A DNA stretch of 64,000 nucleotides from assembly GCA_033557835.1 (NCBI GenBank), contig JAWQRO010000020.1, positions 1 through 64,000 of the forward strand, in the 5' to 3' direction. This DNA comes from Helochares maculicollis. Taxonomy: Eukaryota > Arthropoda > Insecta > Coleoptera > Hydrophilidae. Every line of letters begins with the position of its first letter. Positions within the stretch are counted from its first letter, which is position 1. The translations under genes and the position numbers were made by a program. A model generated the notes under the pieces. That model was not told where the DNA came from, did no database searches, and worked only from the letters and a program-made list of their open reading frames with translations. Below are positions 48,646 through 59,659 of this stretch, piece after piece.

Positions 48646-48777
48646 CTTTAAATAGTCAAAGTTAACTTGATTTATCGCATTAAGTAAATCGAAGAAAAAA
48701 TTGTCAAAATACACTTGGAAAAATAGTGTGTTTTGTATGATTATCCTAATTTAAATGTTGCTATAGGGATCACTTAC

Positions 48778-48813
48778 CTTAAGTTGTGGCTTGTTGTTGA
48801 CGAGTTCTGAGGT
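48778..48813 (-). CDS. bt: Projectin exon 29: 12-codon cassette
   Basis: Encodes TSELVNNKPQLK with acceptor CCCTCAG and canonical donor GTAAGT. A second AG five bases into the exon gives a possible alternative acceptor, but that would break phase 0. Confidence 0.7.
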
Positions 48814-50695
48814 CTGAGGGTGATACGGAGGGTGAACAAAATGATACATGAAAAATAAACAAACAATATTAGCTTACAGTCAAATAAAATATTTTTCACT
48901 TTTTTGTGGCAGGGCACAATCAAAGTCTTGTACACAAATCACATGCATAAAACTGGGCCTGGTCACCTATATCACAGAATGAGAAAAGGATGTGCCTTTT
49001 TCATTTTATTGGACTAGCTACATCCAAAACCGTGGCTATATTTTGGGTATAGCTCGGTTCGCTAACCGAGTGTTATTTAGATTGCTATATTTGAGATCTT
49101 TTTTGCTACATTCAACATTTGATTTGATATACGTCGGTATTTAGCAACATATGCGATATTTAAGAAAATAATATTTTCTCTGCTATGATCAATATGTTTC
49201 AGTAACACTTAGTTGCTTTATTCAACATTAGATACGCTATATCGAGCAACAGTTGGTATATTTCACGATTAATTCATGTTTTCCTAAAATTCACTATCAT
49301 AGCATAAGTTCAACTTTTTCAACTCAACATTTAGCTTGCGCTATACAACATTTTATTGGGCCGTTCCGAAGTTAACGCAGCGAATATTCGTTGGTATTTG
49401 TGTGTATCTGGTTTATGTGTTGTTAAGTTAATGGTAAAGGGGCTTGAAGAGAGAGTCGCGCCAAAATTGGCGAGAATTTTGGGGAAAATGAATAAAAGTA
49501 TAGCATGGAGATATAAAACACCAGCAGAGGGCATCAAGACAACATCAAGGCAAGTGGTTTTTGAAACAGGGCGTGGCTAAAAGGAATCAATATGTTATGG
49601 CGAGGGGTTTGAAGTGATTGCACCAAACGGTTTTAAATCAAAATGTTCAGAGGTCTAAATTAGGGTGGTAGTGGGTTTGAAAATCGTGGTAATTGATTTT
49701 AAAGACATAAAAACAGCTGAATAAATGTTGTAAGTAAATTATGCCAAGGTTTGTAACATCTAAACTTTGGTATGGCAAAATTTGGGGTAAAGTGGGCGTG
49801 GCAGAGAGCTAAGATACAGCTAAGAAGAAAGTGAGTTATTTACAACTAAATAGAGAAGAGAAAGAGACACTTTCAAACAAACATTCACGCTCCAAACATA
49901 AAATTTGCAAACAACGCCAAAACTGCAGCTTGTGCAATTTGGGCGTGGCTTACAAAACATCTCACGGGCTAAACTTAAGAACTATTTGCGAAAGCTATTT
50001 TAGTAGAAATCTAAACACTATATACATTAATATCAGTTACGTTTTATAAAACACATAAATCTTAAAGAAAGAAGCTACTACAGAAGCCTACAGGTTAATT
50101 AAAACTACTAAAAATTATGACATGGAAGTGGTGGAAAAGTTTCGAAAAACTAGGTTAAAAGTACTGTTAAAAACAATAAAATTTGGTTAAAAATAGAGTA
50201 CAAGAAACTTAAATCTAATTTTTTTAAAACTGTCAATATATTATAGATAATAATAAAATTAATGAAGTAATAAAGAGCATGTGATCAAAAATAGTGCAGA
50301 CTTTAAAAATACTAATAAAATGATGTGACAGTGTAAAAAATTAAAATATAGCCAAAAATGTGAAAACAACAGTTTAGAACAGTGAGAAAATGAAAATGTG
50401 TGCAATGATCAGTTAAAAATAGTGTACAAATAAGTGGTTAAGATGGATCAAGGCTAACTACTCAGGATTAAATACTACGAGGTAAAAATACTTCTACAAA
50501 GTACAGCGTATTAAAAAACCCTGCTAAAGGTCGTTATATGGCATAAAATTTGAATTTTGCAGACCGTTAAGAACGCATTCGTGCACAACTTCTACAAATT
50601 TATTACAACGATAAAATAAATCGCAGCGGCTCTTTTGTTTGCCAAACAGCTTGTGTCAATTTATGCAATTTTATATCGCCATTAGAATATTTTAC
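48814..50695 (-). other. bt: Projectin intron 28/29
   Basis: 1.9 kb between the end of the YDPMAY array and exon 29. No further cassette exon or transposon could be supported. Confidence 0.7.
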
Positions 50696-50776
50696 CACTG
50701 TCAGTTCTGGCACGTTGATTGTAGGTATGACGACTTCGTCATCCGGAATGTATGCCATAGGATCATATTTTCGGAC
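50696..50776 (-). CDS. bt: Projectin exon 28: YDPMAYIPDDE cassette, last of the array
   Basis: 27 codons: VRKYDPMAYIPDDEVVIP then TINVPELTV at donor GTG|GTAAAA; acceptor TTTAAAG. Phase 0. Confidence 0.87.
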
Positions 50777-51147
50777 CTTTAAAATGGTATTTTTGAGTTA
50801 ATTGAAGAAGAGTACAATTTACAGAATTTTATAGAAATACATATTTACAATATATACAGATAATTTAAAGAAACAAATAAAATGAAACAGTTAAAAAATG
50901 AAAGAAAATAAAGATTTCAATGTACTAAAAATTGAAAAATCAAAGTATTAATTAAACAAAAACATAACGAGCAAAAAATTAGACGAAAATATGAATAAAA
51001 TGACGAAGTAAGCGTTAGTTTTGTGCTTTTTCGCAAATTTCTCTCAAATTCGTTTGCCATCTAATTTGACTACGCGGAAGCCTTTGATTTTACTACAAAA
51101 CTGCCAATTATGTACTACTGAAGTAGTTATAGCGCATTTTGAATTAC

Positions 51148-51228
51148 CGGAGCTGCAGGACTCGGCGTTTCTTCAATTTCAGATTCATCATCATCAGGGA
51201 TGTAAGCCAACGGGTCATACTTTCGGCC
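51148..51228 (-). CDS. bt: Projectin exon 27: YDPLAYIPDD cassette
   Basis: 27 codons: GRKYDPLAYIPDDDESEIE then ETPSPAAP at CCG|GTAATT; acceptor TCAAAAG. Phase 0. Confidence 0.86.
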
Positions 51229-51599
51229 CTTTTGAATAAGTTGCGTTAGTAACTCTGATATTTTTGGAATAGTCTTAAATAAACTTTATACTAGAAGTGT
51301 ATTAACATATTAAAGCGTTTTGCTAAACTATCGTGAAGCAACAAATTAAAAGAAAAATAATAAAATTAAAACGAAAGAACCTGAACTATAAAAGATAGTT
51401 AATTATGCAGAAAATTAATTGGTGAATTCACTAAAATCAGGTACATGCACTGTAAATAAATACATTATAAGATAATATGTACACATATATACAAGTATAA
51501 AAAATGCGAAATTGTCATTTTGGTTCCGGTGCCATCTTTTGTTCAATTAGGGTTGAATCAATATGTATTTTTAAAGGTTTTTATATAAATTCAAATTAC

Positions 51600-51677
51600 C
51601 CTCAGCAATTGCTCGGCTTCTTTCTTAGTTGGCACGCCATCGTCAGGGACGTAAGCCAGCGGATCATATTTTCGCAC
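51600..51677 (-). CDS. bt: Projectin exon 26: YDPLAYVPDD cassette
   Basis: 26 codons: VRKYDPLAYVPDDGVPT then KKEAEQLLR at donor AGG|GTAATT. The KEAEQLL tail differs from the Pro-rich tails of its neighbours. Phase 0. Confidence 0.86.
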
Positions 51678-52106
51678 CTTTTAAAAACAGACGTTAGTAT
51701 AGAAAAGATTTTTGAGTTAAAATAGAGAAAAGCGAGTCAAGAAAATATGTACATTGTTTTTGGGAAGGGAAATGGATTTTTCATGTGTAAAACGGTTTTA
51801 AATATCCTACTGCAATAAACTAACAGAAAATAAAATTGGAACTTAAAAAAATTTTAAGAATTCTAACAAAAACTAATATTGAAAAATACAAAGTGCAACA
51901 AAAAATACAAAAACGAACTTAAAAAAATGAAAATTCAAAAAAATAATAATTATACATATATTATATGCAGTATAAATTAATAAAAATGCCAAAAACAAAT
52001 TTCAGGATTGGATTATTCCAAACGTATCTACGATTAAAATTTTACGAATCTAAAATTCTAAAAAATGCGAGCAGATTTTCAAAAATACAATATCGTCGAT
52101 TTTTAC

Positions 52107-52250
52107 CGGTTTAAGTTGAGGTTTGATATCCGGTTTGGTTTCCGGTTTGGGTTCAAGCTTTGTATGCGTTTTAGCTTCAGGTTTCGGCTCTTCGGAAACC
52201 GGAGCGTAATCATCATCAGGTACATAGGCCATCGGGTCATATTTGTGGAC
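52107..52250 (-). CDS. bt: Projectin exon 25: YDPMAYVPDDD cassette with KPE repeats
   Basis: 48 codons: VHKYDPMAYVPDDDYAPV then short repeats KLEPKPETKPDIKPQLKP, ending at CCG|GTAAAA. Acceptor ATTTAAG; phase 0. Confidence 0.88.
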
Positions 52251-52639
52251 CTTAAATTCATTCATGTTAGTAAATAGAAAACAGACTTTAGCTATACATA
52301 AACTTTTTTGTCCTTAAGAAGAATAGAAAAATCAATAAAAACATCGAAATTAGAAATAGTGAAACTAATACTAACGTGAAGATAAATAAACAGTGAGAAA
52401 AATGCAGAAGCGTAGGAGCTACAAAAGCAAAGAAGAATGCAAGTGTTGGACACAAAAAGCGTTGCGAATAATTAGGAGTTAATAATTACAGCCCTTTACC
52501 CTGTTTATATGGCTTACATCTACCTTCTAATTATTAAAAAAATGTGCCATCTACGGCGTTTGTGTTTTGTTTACCACTAAGCTCTAAATTTTAAGTGAGT
52601 AGGCTTTACTCTTTAATTTTGCAAATCCACCAAATTTAC

Positions 52640-52705
52640 CGATTTTTTAGGTTGTTCCGTAATTTCTTCTTCCGGAATGTATTGCATGGGATCATACTTG
52701 CGGAC
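52640..52705 (-). CDS. bt: Projectin exon 24: YDPMQYIPEE cassette
   Basis: 22 codons: VRKYDPMQYIPEEEITEQ then PKKS at donor TCG|GTAAAT; acceptor AACTCAG. Phase 0. Confidence 0.87.
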
Positions 52706-52947
52706 CTGAGTTAATATATTCAATTTGAAACATTGTTTTTAAAAAATTTAAATTGAAGCAAAATGTCAGTTTACTGCACATTCAAAATCATGATGAACTC
52801 TGTATTAATAAACAAAAATAACAATAGAAAAAGTAATGAACAACTATAATTTTAACAGGAACTGTGAAAAATCAAAATATCTAGCTACGTGTCGCTAAAT
52901 GGTTTTAATCTACTTTGACAGTCCGCAAATAGAAAGTCCAAAATTAC

Positions 52948-53022
52948 CACCGATTCAGGTTCCGACATGGTAACGATTTCGTCATCATCAGGTACATAAG
53001 CCATTGGATCATATTTTCGCAC
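52948..53022 (-). CDS. bt: Projectin exon 23: YDPMAYVPDD cassette
   Basis: 25 codons: VRKYDPMAYVPDDDEIVT then MSEPESV at donor GTG|GTAATT; acceptor AATTAAG. Phase 0. Confidence 0.87.
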
Positions 53023-53479
53023 CTTAATTTAAAAATTTAAGATTAAAAATATAAATATTTAAAAAAATGTTCTGCCAGCTAACACAATTTTAGCGCAAGA
53101 TTAGTACTACGAAAATAGAAAAGAAAATTAGCTTCAGAAAGTTGTTAAACCTCGTCTTGGTCAAATTCGAGTTGCGTTATACACTCGCTTTGAGGCTGAA
53201 CTTACAATTTAAAACACATTAGATCGATAATCTACTTCAAAACGAAATAAAGGAATTTGCATTAATCAATAATTAAATTTTATATAAAATGCTATAACAA
53301 TTTTATATAAAAGTTGATCTATATAAAATAAAACTGAGCTGGTATTACAAACATATATAAATATGATAAAAAATTAAATAATGTTAAAATAAAGTATACT
53401 ACTGAAATGCCAAACTAAATATTTTCAAAATTCCAAATAAGCCAATTAAAATTATCAGCCATTGAATACTTAAAATTAC

Positions 53480-53623
53480 CGGTTTAGAGAAACGATCCTG
53501 GTGATCTGTTTCTTGATCAACAGGTTTGATTTCAACTTTAGGTACCTCTACAGGTTTCGCAACCGGAGCAGTGTCCTCGTCATCAGGGACGTATTTCATT
53601 GGATCATATTTCCTGTTGACCTC
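53480..53623 (-). CDS. bt: Projectin exon 22: YDPMKYVPDDE cassette
   Basis: 48 codons: EVNRKYDPMKYVPDDEDTAP, then Pro/Val/Lys/Glu-rich sequence (PVEVPKVEIKP) and RFSKP at donor CCG|GTAATT. Acceptor TTATAAG; phase 0. Confidence 0.88.
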
Positions 53624-53924
53624 CTTATAAAGTGTAACATAAAATGTTAGTCAAGATGAAGAAGTAAGATTTAGAAGTAGCAAGAAAAAGACAAGAACAG
53701 ATAAATATGTGGAAGCTTTCAAACACAGTTTAAGATGTAGCAGAAGCATAGAAAGCAGCTAATTTATGGTAGATCTCAAATTGTAAGAAAGCAACAAATA
53801 AAGAGCAGCAAACACTTTGAGAAGCCAGGGACACATAAAAAGGGTAAACATCGGGATAGCTCTTGATACACCCAGGAAGGTAATAAATAAAAATCGCTCT
53901 TTAAGTGGTAAAAGATTTACAATA

Positions 53925-54180
53925 GATAAGATTTCAGAAACAAAATTGGTATGAGAAATAGAATTAGGAAGTATTGAAAAATAGAAATGGCTTGAAAATT
54001 GGAACGTTTTGAATATGGGAGTATCTTCAAAATTGGAATGTCCTGAAAATTACAATGTCTTGAAAGAACTGAGTGGTCAAAGATCTCTAAGTTAAGATCT
54101 CAGAAACAAAATTGGCATCAGAGGTAGAATGGGACGGCTTGAAAAATAGGAATGGCTTGAAAATTGGAATGCCTTGAAAG
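53925..54180. repeat. Imperfect direct repeat, about 165-bp offset
   Basis: AGAAACAAAATTGG plus GGCTTGAAAATTGGAA and surrounding sequence at 53,930-54,010 recurs at 54,095-54,175. Shorter CTTGAAAATTGGAATG-like units lie between. In the intron between projectin exons 21 and 22. Confidence 0.65.
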
Positions 54181-54571
54181 ATATGTATGGTGAAAACCTA
54201 ACAAAATAAGTAAAATTCTACAATACGTCTGTATGTGCTTCACAAGCAAAATATATATTTGGACATGTAGATAACAGATAAAGACTAACTGATAGGAAAC
54301 GTAGGTAAATAGGATATTTGATGTTCTACTGGGATAGCAGAAATCATAAAACATAAAGCATAACATATAAGGAATGAATCTAATAAAGAAAGCAGAAAAA
54401 TGTAAAACCATGGAGGAAAGCCAAAACGACGAGGAGACAGAAAATATAAAGCAGCAACAATTTTGTTTAATTAAATATATCCTACGCTTGGTGCCAATTG
54501 TCAAAATAAAAATAGTGCAACCAATTCTACTCGACTCATTTTCTTTACTTTTGAAATAAGACCCAATTTAC

Positions 54572-54775
54572 CGGTTGCGATATCGGTGTCGGTTCCGGTT
54601 CCGGCTCATCATCAGGAACATAGGCCATGGGATCGTATCTTTTCTTAACCGGTTTAATCTCAGTAGTTTCCGTCACAGGCTCAGCCGGCTTAGAAGCCGG
54701 TGTCTCTGTAACGGTTTCGACGCTTGTTACCTCGTCATCATCAGGCACATAAGCCATAGGGTCATATTTCCGTTT
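54572..54775 (-). CDS. bt: Projectin exon 21: double YDPMAYVPDD cassette
   Basis: 68 codons with two complete signature units: KRKYDPMAYVPDDDEVTS near the start and KKRYDPMAYVPDDEPEPEP in the middle. The inner unit is preceded by AAACCGGTTAAG, which looks like the end of one cassette (KP) joined directly to the start of another (V-K). Acceptor TTTCTTTAG-like, donor CCG|GTAAAT. Phase 0. Confidence 0.9.
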
Positions 54776-55462
54776 CTAAAGACATAATTTGATTTGAAAA
54801 TACTTTTCGAAATGATTGATTTAAGAAAATCAATAAAATGTAATTTTGTTGTGCCAATAATAATTGTTTAATATTTGATAGGTCGAAATGTGCATTAATA
54901 AAAATCTATTTTTCCGTTTTAATTAGTTACACCTAGCAAATTTTATGAAGGTCTAACAATTAGATTTTTGGAATATTTCAGAACTAGTTCTTCCATTATG
55001 AAGCTCTAAACTCGTTCACTGCATTATGAAAACTATAACATTTCCATACTACTTTTTAAATCATCAATTTTCTATATCTTAGTTGCAATTTTCCCCATTT
55101 TAATTAAGCTTTGTCATTCCCAATTCGACCATTATAAATATATAATAATGATATGATGATAGCCAATTTGGTAATAATCAAATTTTAAATATTCTTAAAA
55201 TGTCTATATTCTAAAATTATTCCCATTGAATACTTTTTCCAAACATTGTTTTAATCAGCAATGAGACGGAAAAATAAACCTTTTGCAAAATGTTTTTAAA
55301 AAATACATAAAAAAGAATATTATTACTGCACAAAAATTTAACAAAAATACTATAGGCCATAGGATAATATTTATATTTTTTAGGACAAATACATTACGTC
55401 ACAGAAGCAACATGGCGACAAAAAGACAGTGACAGAAAATGAAGGAGAGTGCAACTTTTTAC

Positions 55463-55543
55463 CGGTTTTGGCTCTGGTATTTTTGTTGTCGGTTGTTTGT
55501 CATCTTTGGGAGGAATTAATGCCATGGGGTCGCTCTTAGAGAC
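55463..55543 (-). CDS. bt: Projectin exon 20: divergent cassette unit
   Basis: 27 codons: VSKSDPMALIPPKDD, a diverged version of the VRKYDPMAYVPDDE unit (Tyr replaced by Ser, PDD by PPK), ending IPEPKP at CCG|GTAAAA. Phase 0. Confidence 0.85.
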
Positions 55544-55855
55544 CTTTAAAATGGCGAAAAGTTAATCACCAAAATGGTGGCAAAGAAAAATTGGTTAATA
55601 ACAACGGAAGAGCAGAAACAAAAGCGTTAATATCTACAGTGTTTTTCCAGTTGTTTTTCACTACCTACGTACTAAATCTTCATAAACCTTTAAATCTTTA
55701 AATAATTCACTAAATACAAATTAAATTGCTACAACAACAGTTACGCAGAAACTATTTAAATTATTTATTAATAATGAAATAACTCTACGGGCGCTATGAT
55801 CAGTTTTTGCAAAATAAAAATACGAGAAAACAATAAATTGTGCAGAAAAAATTAC

Positions 55856-56197
55856 CGGTTTGGGTACGTCTGCCTCTTTTTTAACGTCCCCTTTCTGAGT
55901 TTCCGGTTTTTTAGCAGCCGGAGGTTCAGTCTTTTTAATTTCAGGTTCAATTCGAACTTCTGATTTCTTACTTTCTGGTTCTTTTTTAGAAACCAAGTCT
56001 TTTTTAGAATCGACTTCTTTCTTAGTATCCGGCTCTTTTTTAGAAACCGGTTCTTTCTTAGAAGCGGCCTCTTTCTTAACCTCCGTTTCTTTTTTTATCC
56101 CTTGCTCTTTCTGCAACGCAGCTGCAGGTTTTGCGGGTTCTGGTTCATTCTCAACCTCTGTGTCCGGTTCGTACGCCATCGGATCGTATTTTTTAGG
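55856..56197 (-). CDS. bt: Projectin exon 19: YDPMAY unit plus KKEP repeats
   Basis: Starts PKKYDPMAYEPDTEVENEPEP, the array's signature unit, then runs into about 80 residues of lysine-rich repeats (SKKEPxxKKE) and ends DVPKP at donor CCG|GTAATT. 114 codons, phase 0. The most PEVK-like exon of the array. Confidence 0.9.
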
Positions 56198-56780
56198 CTT
56201 TTGTGTAACGTGAAAGAAAGAGAAGAGTGTTAAATATGTACAGGAATTAGTGTTGAAAAGAGGATTTTGTTAGTAATTTCGTGTTTGGTGCCTTCTGGTG
56301 TAAAATGTGAGTGTGGCGCAATTTTTTTACCAACGTTGATATCAATTTTTGCAACATTTTATAACAAATATAACATATACATACAGACAGACAAAACATA
56401 AACAAAATATGTTAAACTACTATTTACTACAAACTTGTTAACTAAAGCAATCTGTTTATATTTATTTGTTTTGAATGAAAGATTCATTTCTTGTTGTTTA
56501 TTTTCTCGGTTACTTGTGTTCTTGTTTTTTTTCAGTTTTTCTGTTTTTTACGAAAATTAATTTTTTTGAGTTTTAAGTAATGGTTTTTAATCAAAAACAG
56601 AATAAAAGTCAAAAGCGCAGAGACATCAATAAGCCAATTTTTATAATAATAGAAATAAGTATTTGAACTTTCAAAGTCCAAACAAAATAAATTTAAAAAA
56701 ATAATTTAAAGAGACACTCAACAGCGCATGGACATAACAAAGCCAATTTGGACTAATACAATTTTGCAAAATTTCTTTAC

Positions 56781-56852
56781 CGGTTTTGCATCAGATGTGC
56801 TTCGTGGTGATTGTTCTGTTTGTGCAGGTTTCGCAGGTTCACCATCAGGACC
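56781..56852 (-). CDS. bt: Projectin exon 18: 24-codon cassette ending K-P
   Basis: Encodes GPDGEPAKPAQTEQ...SDAKP and ends with the A-A-A-C-C-G|GTAA donor typical of the cassette array that follows. Phase 0. Confidence 0.8.
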
Positions 56853-56984
56853 CTTCAAAAATGTTAACCATGTTATCACAAATTTGCAATTCATCCTATT
56901 TTCATATTTTACGGGACCGATAAACTTTTTAAGGAGCAAATAAAAATGTTTTACAGTAAAATTTTTCGCAGAGCATATCACATA

Positions 56985-57140
56985 TTATTGATAGGCCAAG
57001 CAAATATTATTATAGGACCAATCAAATGTCTTAATAGGACCAATTAAATTATTATATAAGGCCAATCATATTATTATACTGGACCAATTAAATAGTTATA
57101 TAATACCAATCAAATTGTTATACAGGACCAATAAAAATTG
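56985..57140. repeat. Tandem repeat with about 26-bp unit
   Basis: About six imperfect copies of ATAGGACCAATCAAATTATT, in the intron between projectin exons 17 and 18. Confidence 0.75.
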
Positions 57141-57258
57141 TGTACAAGATTGTCAAAATAAAAATAAAGGAATACTAAAGTGACTCATTAACAATTTTAA
57201 AATAGTGATAGAAAGTGACAAAAACAATTTAACTTTCTAAAAAAATGAGTGTATGTAC

Positions 57259-57750
57259 CTTTTTAAGCCCCTTTGCTCTTTGGGCCAATTCATCAGGTTC
57301 AACAATTTCAGGTGTTTCAGGTTTTTGTCTAGTGGCGGCGGGCTTAAGCAGTTTCTTTTGTGCTTCTAAACCAACAGGCTGCTCAGGTTCCTCAGGCTTA
57401 CCAAGAGTTTTGGTTTCACCAGGTCTACCAGGACCTTTGGTTTCACCAGGTTTGCTAATTGATTCCTCTGTTTTTTTGGAATCAGGTTCAGGAGTTTTTC
57501 TACTTTGGGGTTCTGGGGTTTTACGCCCGAGGGCGTCACTCGGTCTTTTGGATTCGGGTTCGAGTGATTTTTTGGTTTCAGGTTCGGGTGTTTTTCTGCC
57601 AATTGATCTCTTTGATTCGGGTTCTAAGCTATCTTTTTTAGCAGCTTCCGGCGCCTTTTTGTCAGGCTCCGCCAATTTTCTGTCGGGTTCCGCTAATTTT
57701 TTAGTTGGCTCGTCCTTTTTGGCTTCAATGTCGTTTGAAGGTGTCGGTGT
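57259..57750 (-). CDS. bt: Projectin exon 17: long K-T-P-E-P repeat exon
   Basis: 164 codons, rich in Lys, Pro, Glu and Ser. It has imperfect repeats of the form RKTPEPxSKK / SLEPESKR, and a middle GETKGPGRPGETKTLGKPEEP stretch. It ends ELAQRAKGLKK with donor AAG|GTACAT. This is a disordered PEVK-like spring segment with several S/T-P and RxxS sites. Phase 0 at both ends. The 180-codon open frame on the plus strand here is an antisense shadow. Confidence 0.9.
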
Positions 57751-57842
57751 CTATGTATGTATGAAAATGTACGTTAGTTACGACTAACTACTTTCTACAA
57801 CTGATAGTTACTTACTACTACAGACTTAATTACAATACTCAC

Positions 57843-57881
57843 TTTCTCCTTGGTGACGGCCAATTTATCCACTTTGGTCAT
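57843..57881 (-). CDS. bt: Projectin exon 16: 13-codon cassette
   Basis: Encodes MTKVDKLAVTKEK between TTATAG and AAA|GTGAGT. The methionine is internal to the transcript and is not a likely start. Phase 0. Confidence 0.72.
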
Positions 57882-58855
57882 CTATAAATTTAATTCAACC
57901 AACTATAAATTTACGTCCGATCTTAAATATTTTTCCAAGTGCATATCGTTACTAGGTTAGGAAATACTGAACTCAAGAGGATAAATTAAAGAAAAGAAGC
58001 ATTTTAGCCGCATTGGTCAAGGTGTTGTAAAATGGGGTCGGCTTCGTGGAGATAGTCCCAAAGATACGCCCGAAGTTTGGCAAAAAGAGTACAGTAGTGC
58101 AGAATATCCGCCTTCTTAGTGTCCAGTGGGTGCCACATTTGGAAATGTCTCGGTTTCTAGCGCATGTCAGTGATGTACGTGTGATGCACTCTTAATGCAA
58201 AAATTTAGGCATAATCCATTAGCCACCCAATTTCTCAACACAAGCAATTCGCAGTTGCCTAAAACTGTTCAACTGGACGTGCTTAAAAGGTCTTCTAAAA
58301 ATGCGCGAGTACAAAGGAATTCACCCAAAATGTGACAAAAGACTCATTTGAAAGACGGTGCTAATTAGGCAAACCTAATGGACATGCTCATAAAGATATG
58401 TCCAAAAGAACGCCTTCAAGAACATCGCATTTTCACAAATAATTTAGTGTCACATTCATCATTGCTAATAAAAATGTGACCATAAAGTACTCAAACTGAT
58501 TATGTAAATATAGAACGACATAACCAAGTATCGATAGTGTCTAAAGTCATGACTATGTGTTGTGTCCACAGTCATGATTATAAATCATGTCCAAAGTCAT
58601 GATTTAATCAAAAAGGCGTATCCATAAAAGCATATCTAAATTAGATGTGATCTTAAGATTACTTTCCAAACGGCATGACCCTAAGATAATGGTTTTATTA
58701 CACATGTATTAAAAGCAGATATTTTAAGATCATGTCGAAAAAGTTACACCCAAAATTAATGCGTCTAAAAAGCTACGTCCAAGAATGATAATTCTAAAGC
58801 AGCAAATTAAAATAAGAACAATAGGAAAATAAACCCAGAAAGGGCAGAAGGCTAC
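57882..58855 (-). other. bt: Projectin intron 15/16
   Basis: About 1 kb. Around 58,540-58,610 short repeats of AAAGTCATGAYT occur; otherwise nothing recognisable. Confidence 0.65.
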
Positions 58856-58912
58856 CTTTTTCTTTTCCTCAATAACCGAAGACCGTCTAGATTCAGATTT
58901 AACCTCTTCATC
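58856..58912 (-). CDS. bt: Projectin exon 15: 19-codon cassette with RRSS motif
   Basis: Encodes DEEVKSESRRSSVIEEKKK; acceptor GGATAG, donor AAG|GTAGCC. Clear paralogue of exon 13. Phase 0. Confidence 0.82.
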
Positions 58913-58972
58913 CTATCCCCAACAAAAAAATCGAATTAATCTCTGCGAAATTTCTTTAGTTCGCGTTAGTAC

Positions 58973-59023
58973 CTTTTTAATCGTCGTTTTCTTATCTACC
59001 TTAGTTTCGCCATCTTTGACGAT
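58973..59023 (-). CDS. bt: Projectin exon 14: 17-codon cassette
   Basis: Encodes IVKDGETKVDKKTTIKK; acceptor TTATAG, donor AAG|GTACTA. Same length as exon 12. Phase 0. Confidence 0.78.
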
Positions 59024-59087
59024 CTATAACAGATACGAAACGCAAGTTAAACCGGTTATGCCCGAATTAAAAAAGTTTTTATAATAC

Positions 59088-59144
59088 CTTTTCTTCTGTA
59101 TGTACAAGTGAGCTTCTACGTGATTCTGATTTGATTTCCTCTAC
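59088..59144 (-). CDS. bt: Projectin exon 13: 19-codon cassette with RRSS motif, duplicate of exon 15
   Basis: Encodes VEEIKSESRRSSLVHTEEK; donor AAG|GTATTA. It shares the EEIKSESRRSS core with exon 15 (EEVKSESRRSS). RRSS is a basic-residue-directed kinase motif. Phase 0. Confidence 0.82.
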
Positions 59145-59206
59145 CTACATCAGTGCGTAAAGACAGAATTAATTTAGGAAGTCAATGGTTTAAGCCGATA
59201 AATTAC

Positions 59207-59257
59207 CTGTTTGATTGAAGACTTCCTAACTCCTTTAGTTGCTGGTTTTAGGGAGTC
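59207..59257 (-). CDS. bt: Projectin exon 12: 17-codon cassette, duplicate of exon 14
   Basis: Encodes DSLKPATKGVRKSSIKQ; acceptor ATTTTAG, donor CAG|GTAATT. Same length and related end (SSIKQ versus TTIKK) as exon 14, so it looks like half of a duplicated exon pair. Phase 0. Confidence 0.78.
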
Positions 59258-59596
59258 CTAAAATCGATTATTTGGTGAATATACGTAAAAGGAGGCTCTG
59301 AATCATATACATAATTTTAAGCGACTGACGAAATTGATTGTATTATCAAGCAGAGAAGTAAGAAAAACTGTGAGTTAAAACTCGCAATTTAAAATGTGGA
59401 GAAACTGAAGCGACAAAATAGAAGTAAAAATCAATTAAAACGTGATCAATTAAAGCAATGAAAAATCAGAACGGGAGTACAAAAGATTTGCACCAAAATT
59501 GAAAAGTTAAAGTGACAAAAATTGAATACACGTATTTTTAAAATAATATTAGAAAAACCTTAATGTTTCTATACATTTTTTGGGGGGTGCCCTCAC

Positions 59597-59659
59597 CTGT
59601 TCAACGTCTTTTTTGGGTTCAGGTTTCTTTCCAATATCATTCATCTTATCCTGCTTTTT
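59597..59659 (-). CDS. bt: Projectin exon 11: Lys/Pro-rich cassette
   Basis: 21 codons containing KQDKMNDIGKKPEPKKDVEQ; acceptor TTGGTAG, donor CAG|GTGAGG; phase 0 at both ends. Confidence 0.8.

Noticed and set aside
57245..57787. 180-codon plus-strand open frame rich in Ser, Gly and Leu
   Set aside because: Complement of the KTPEP repeats of exon 17; no start context, splice sites or homology.
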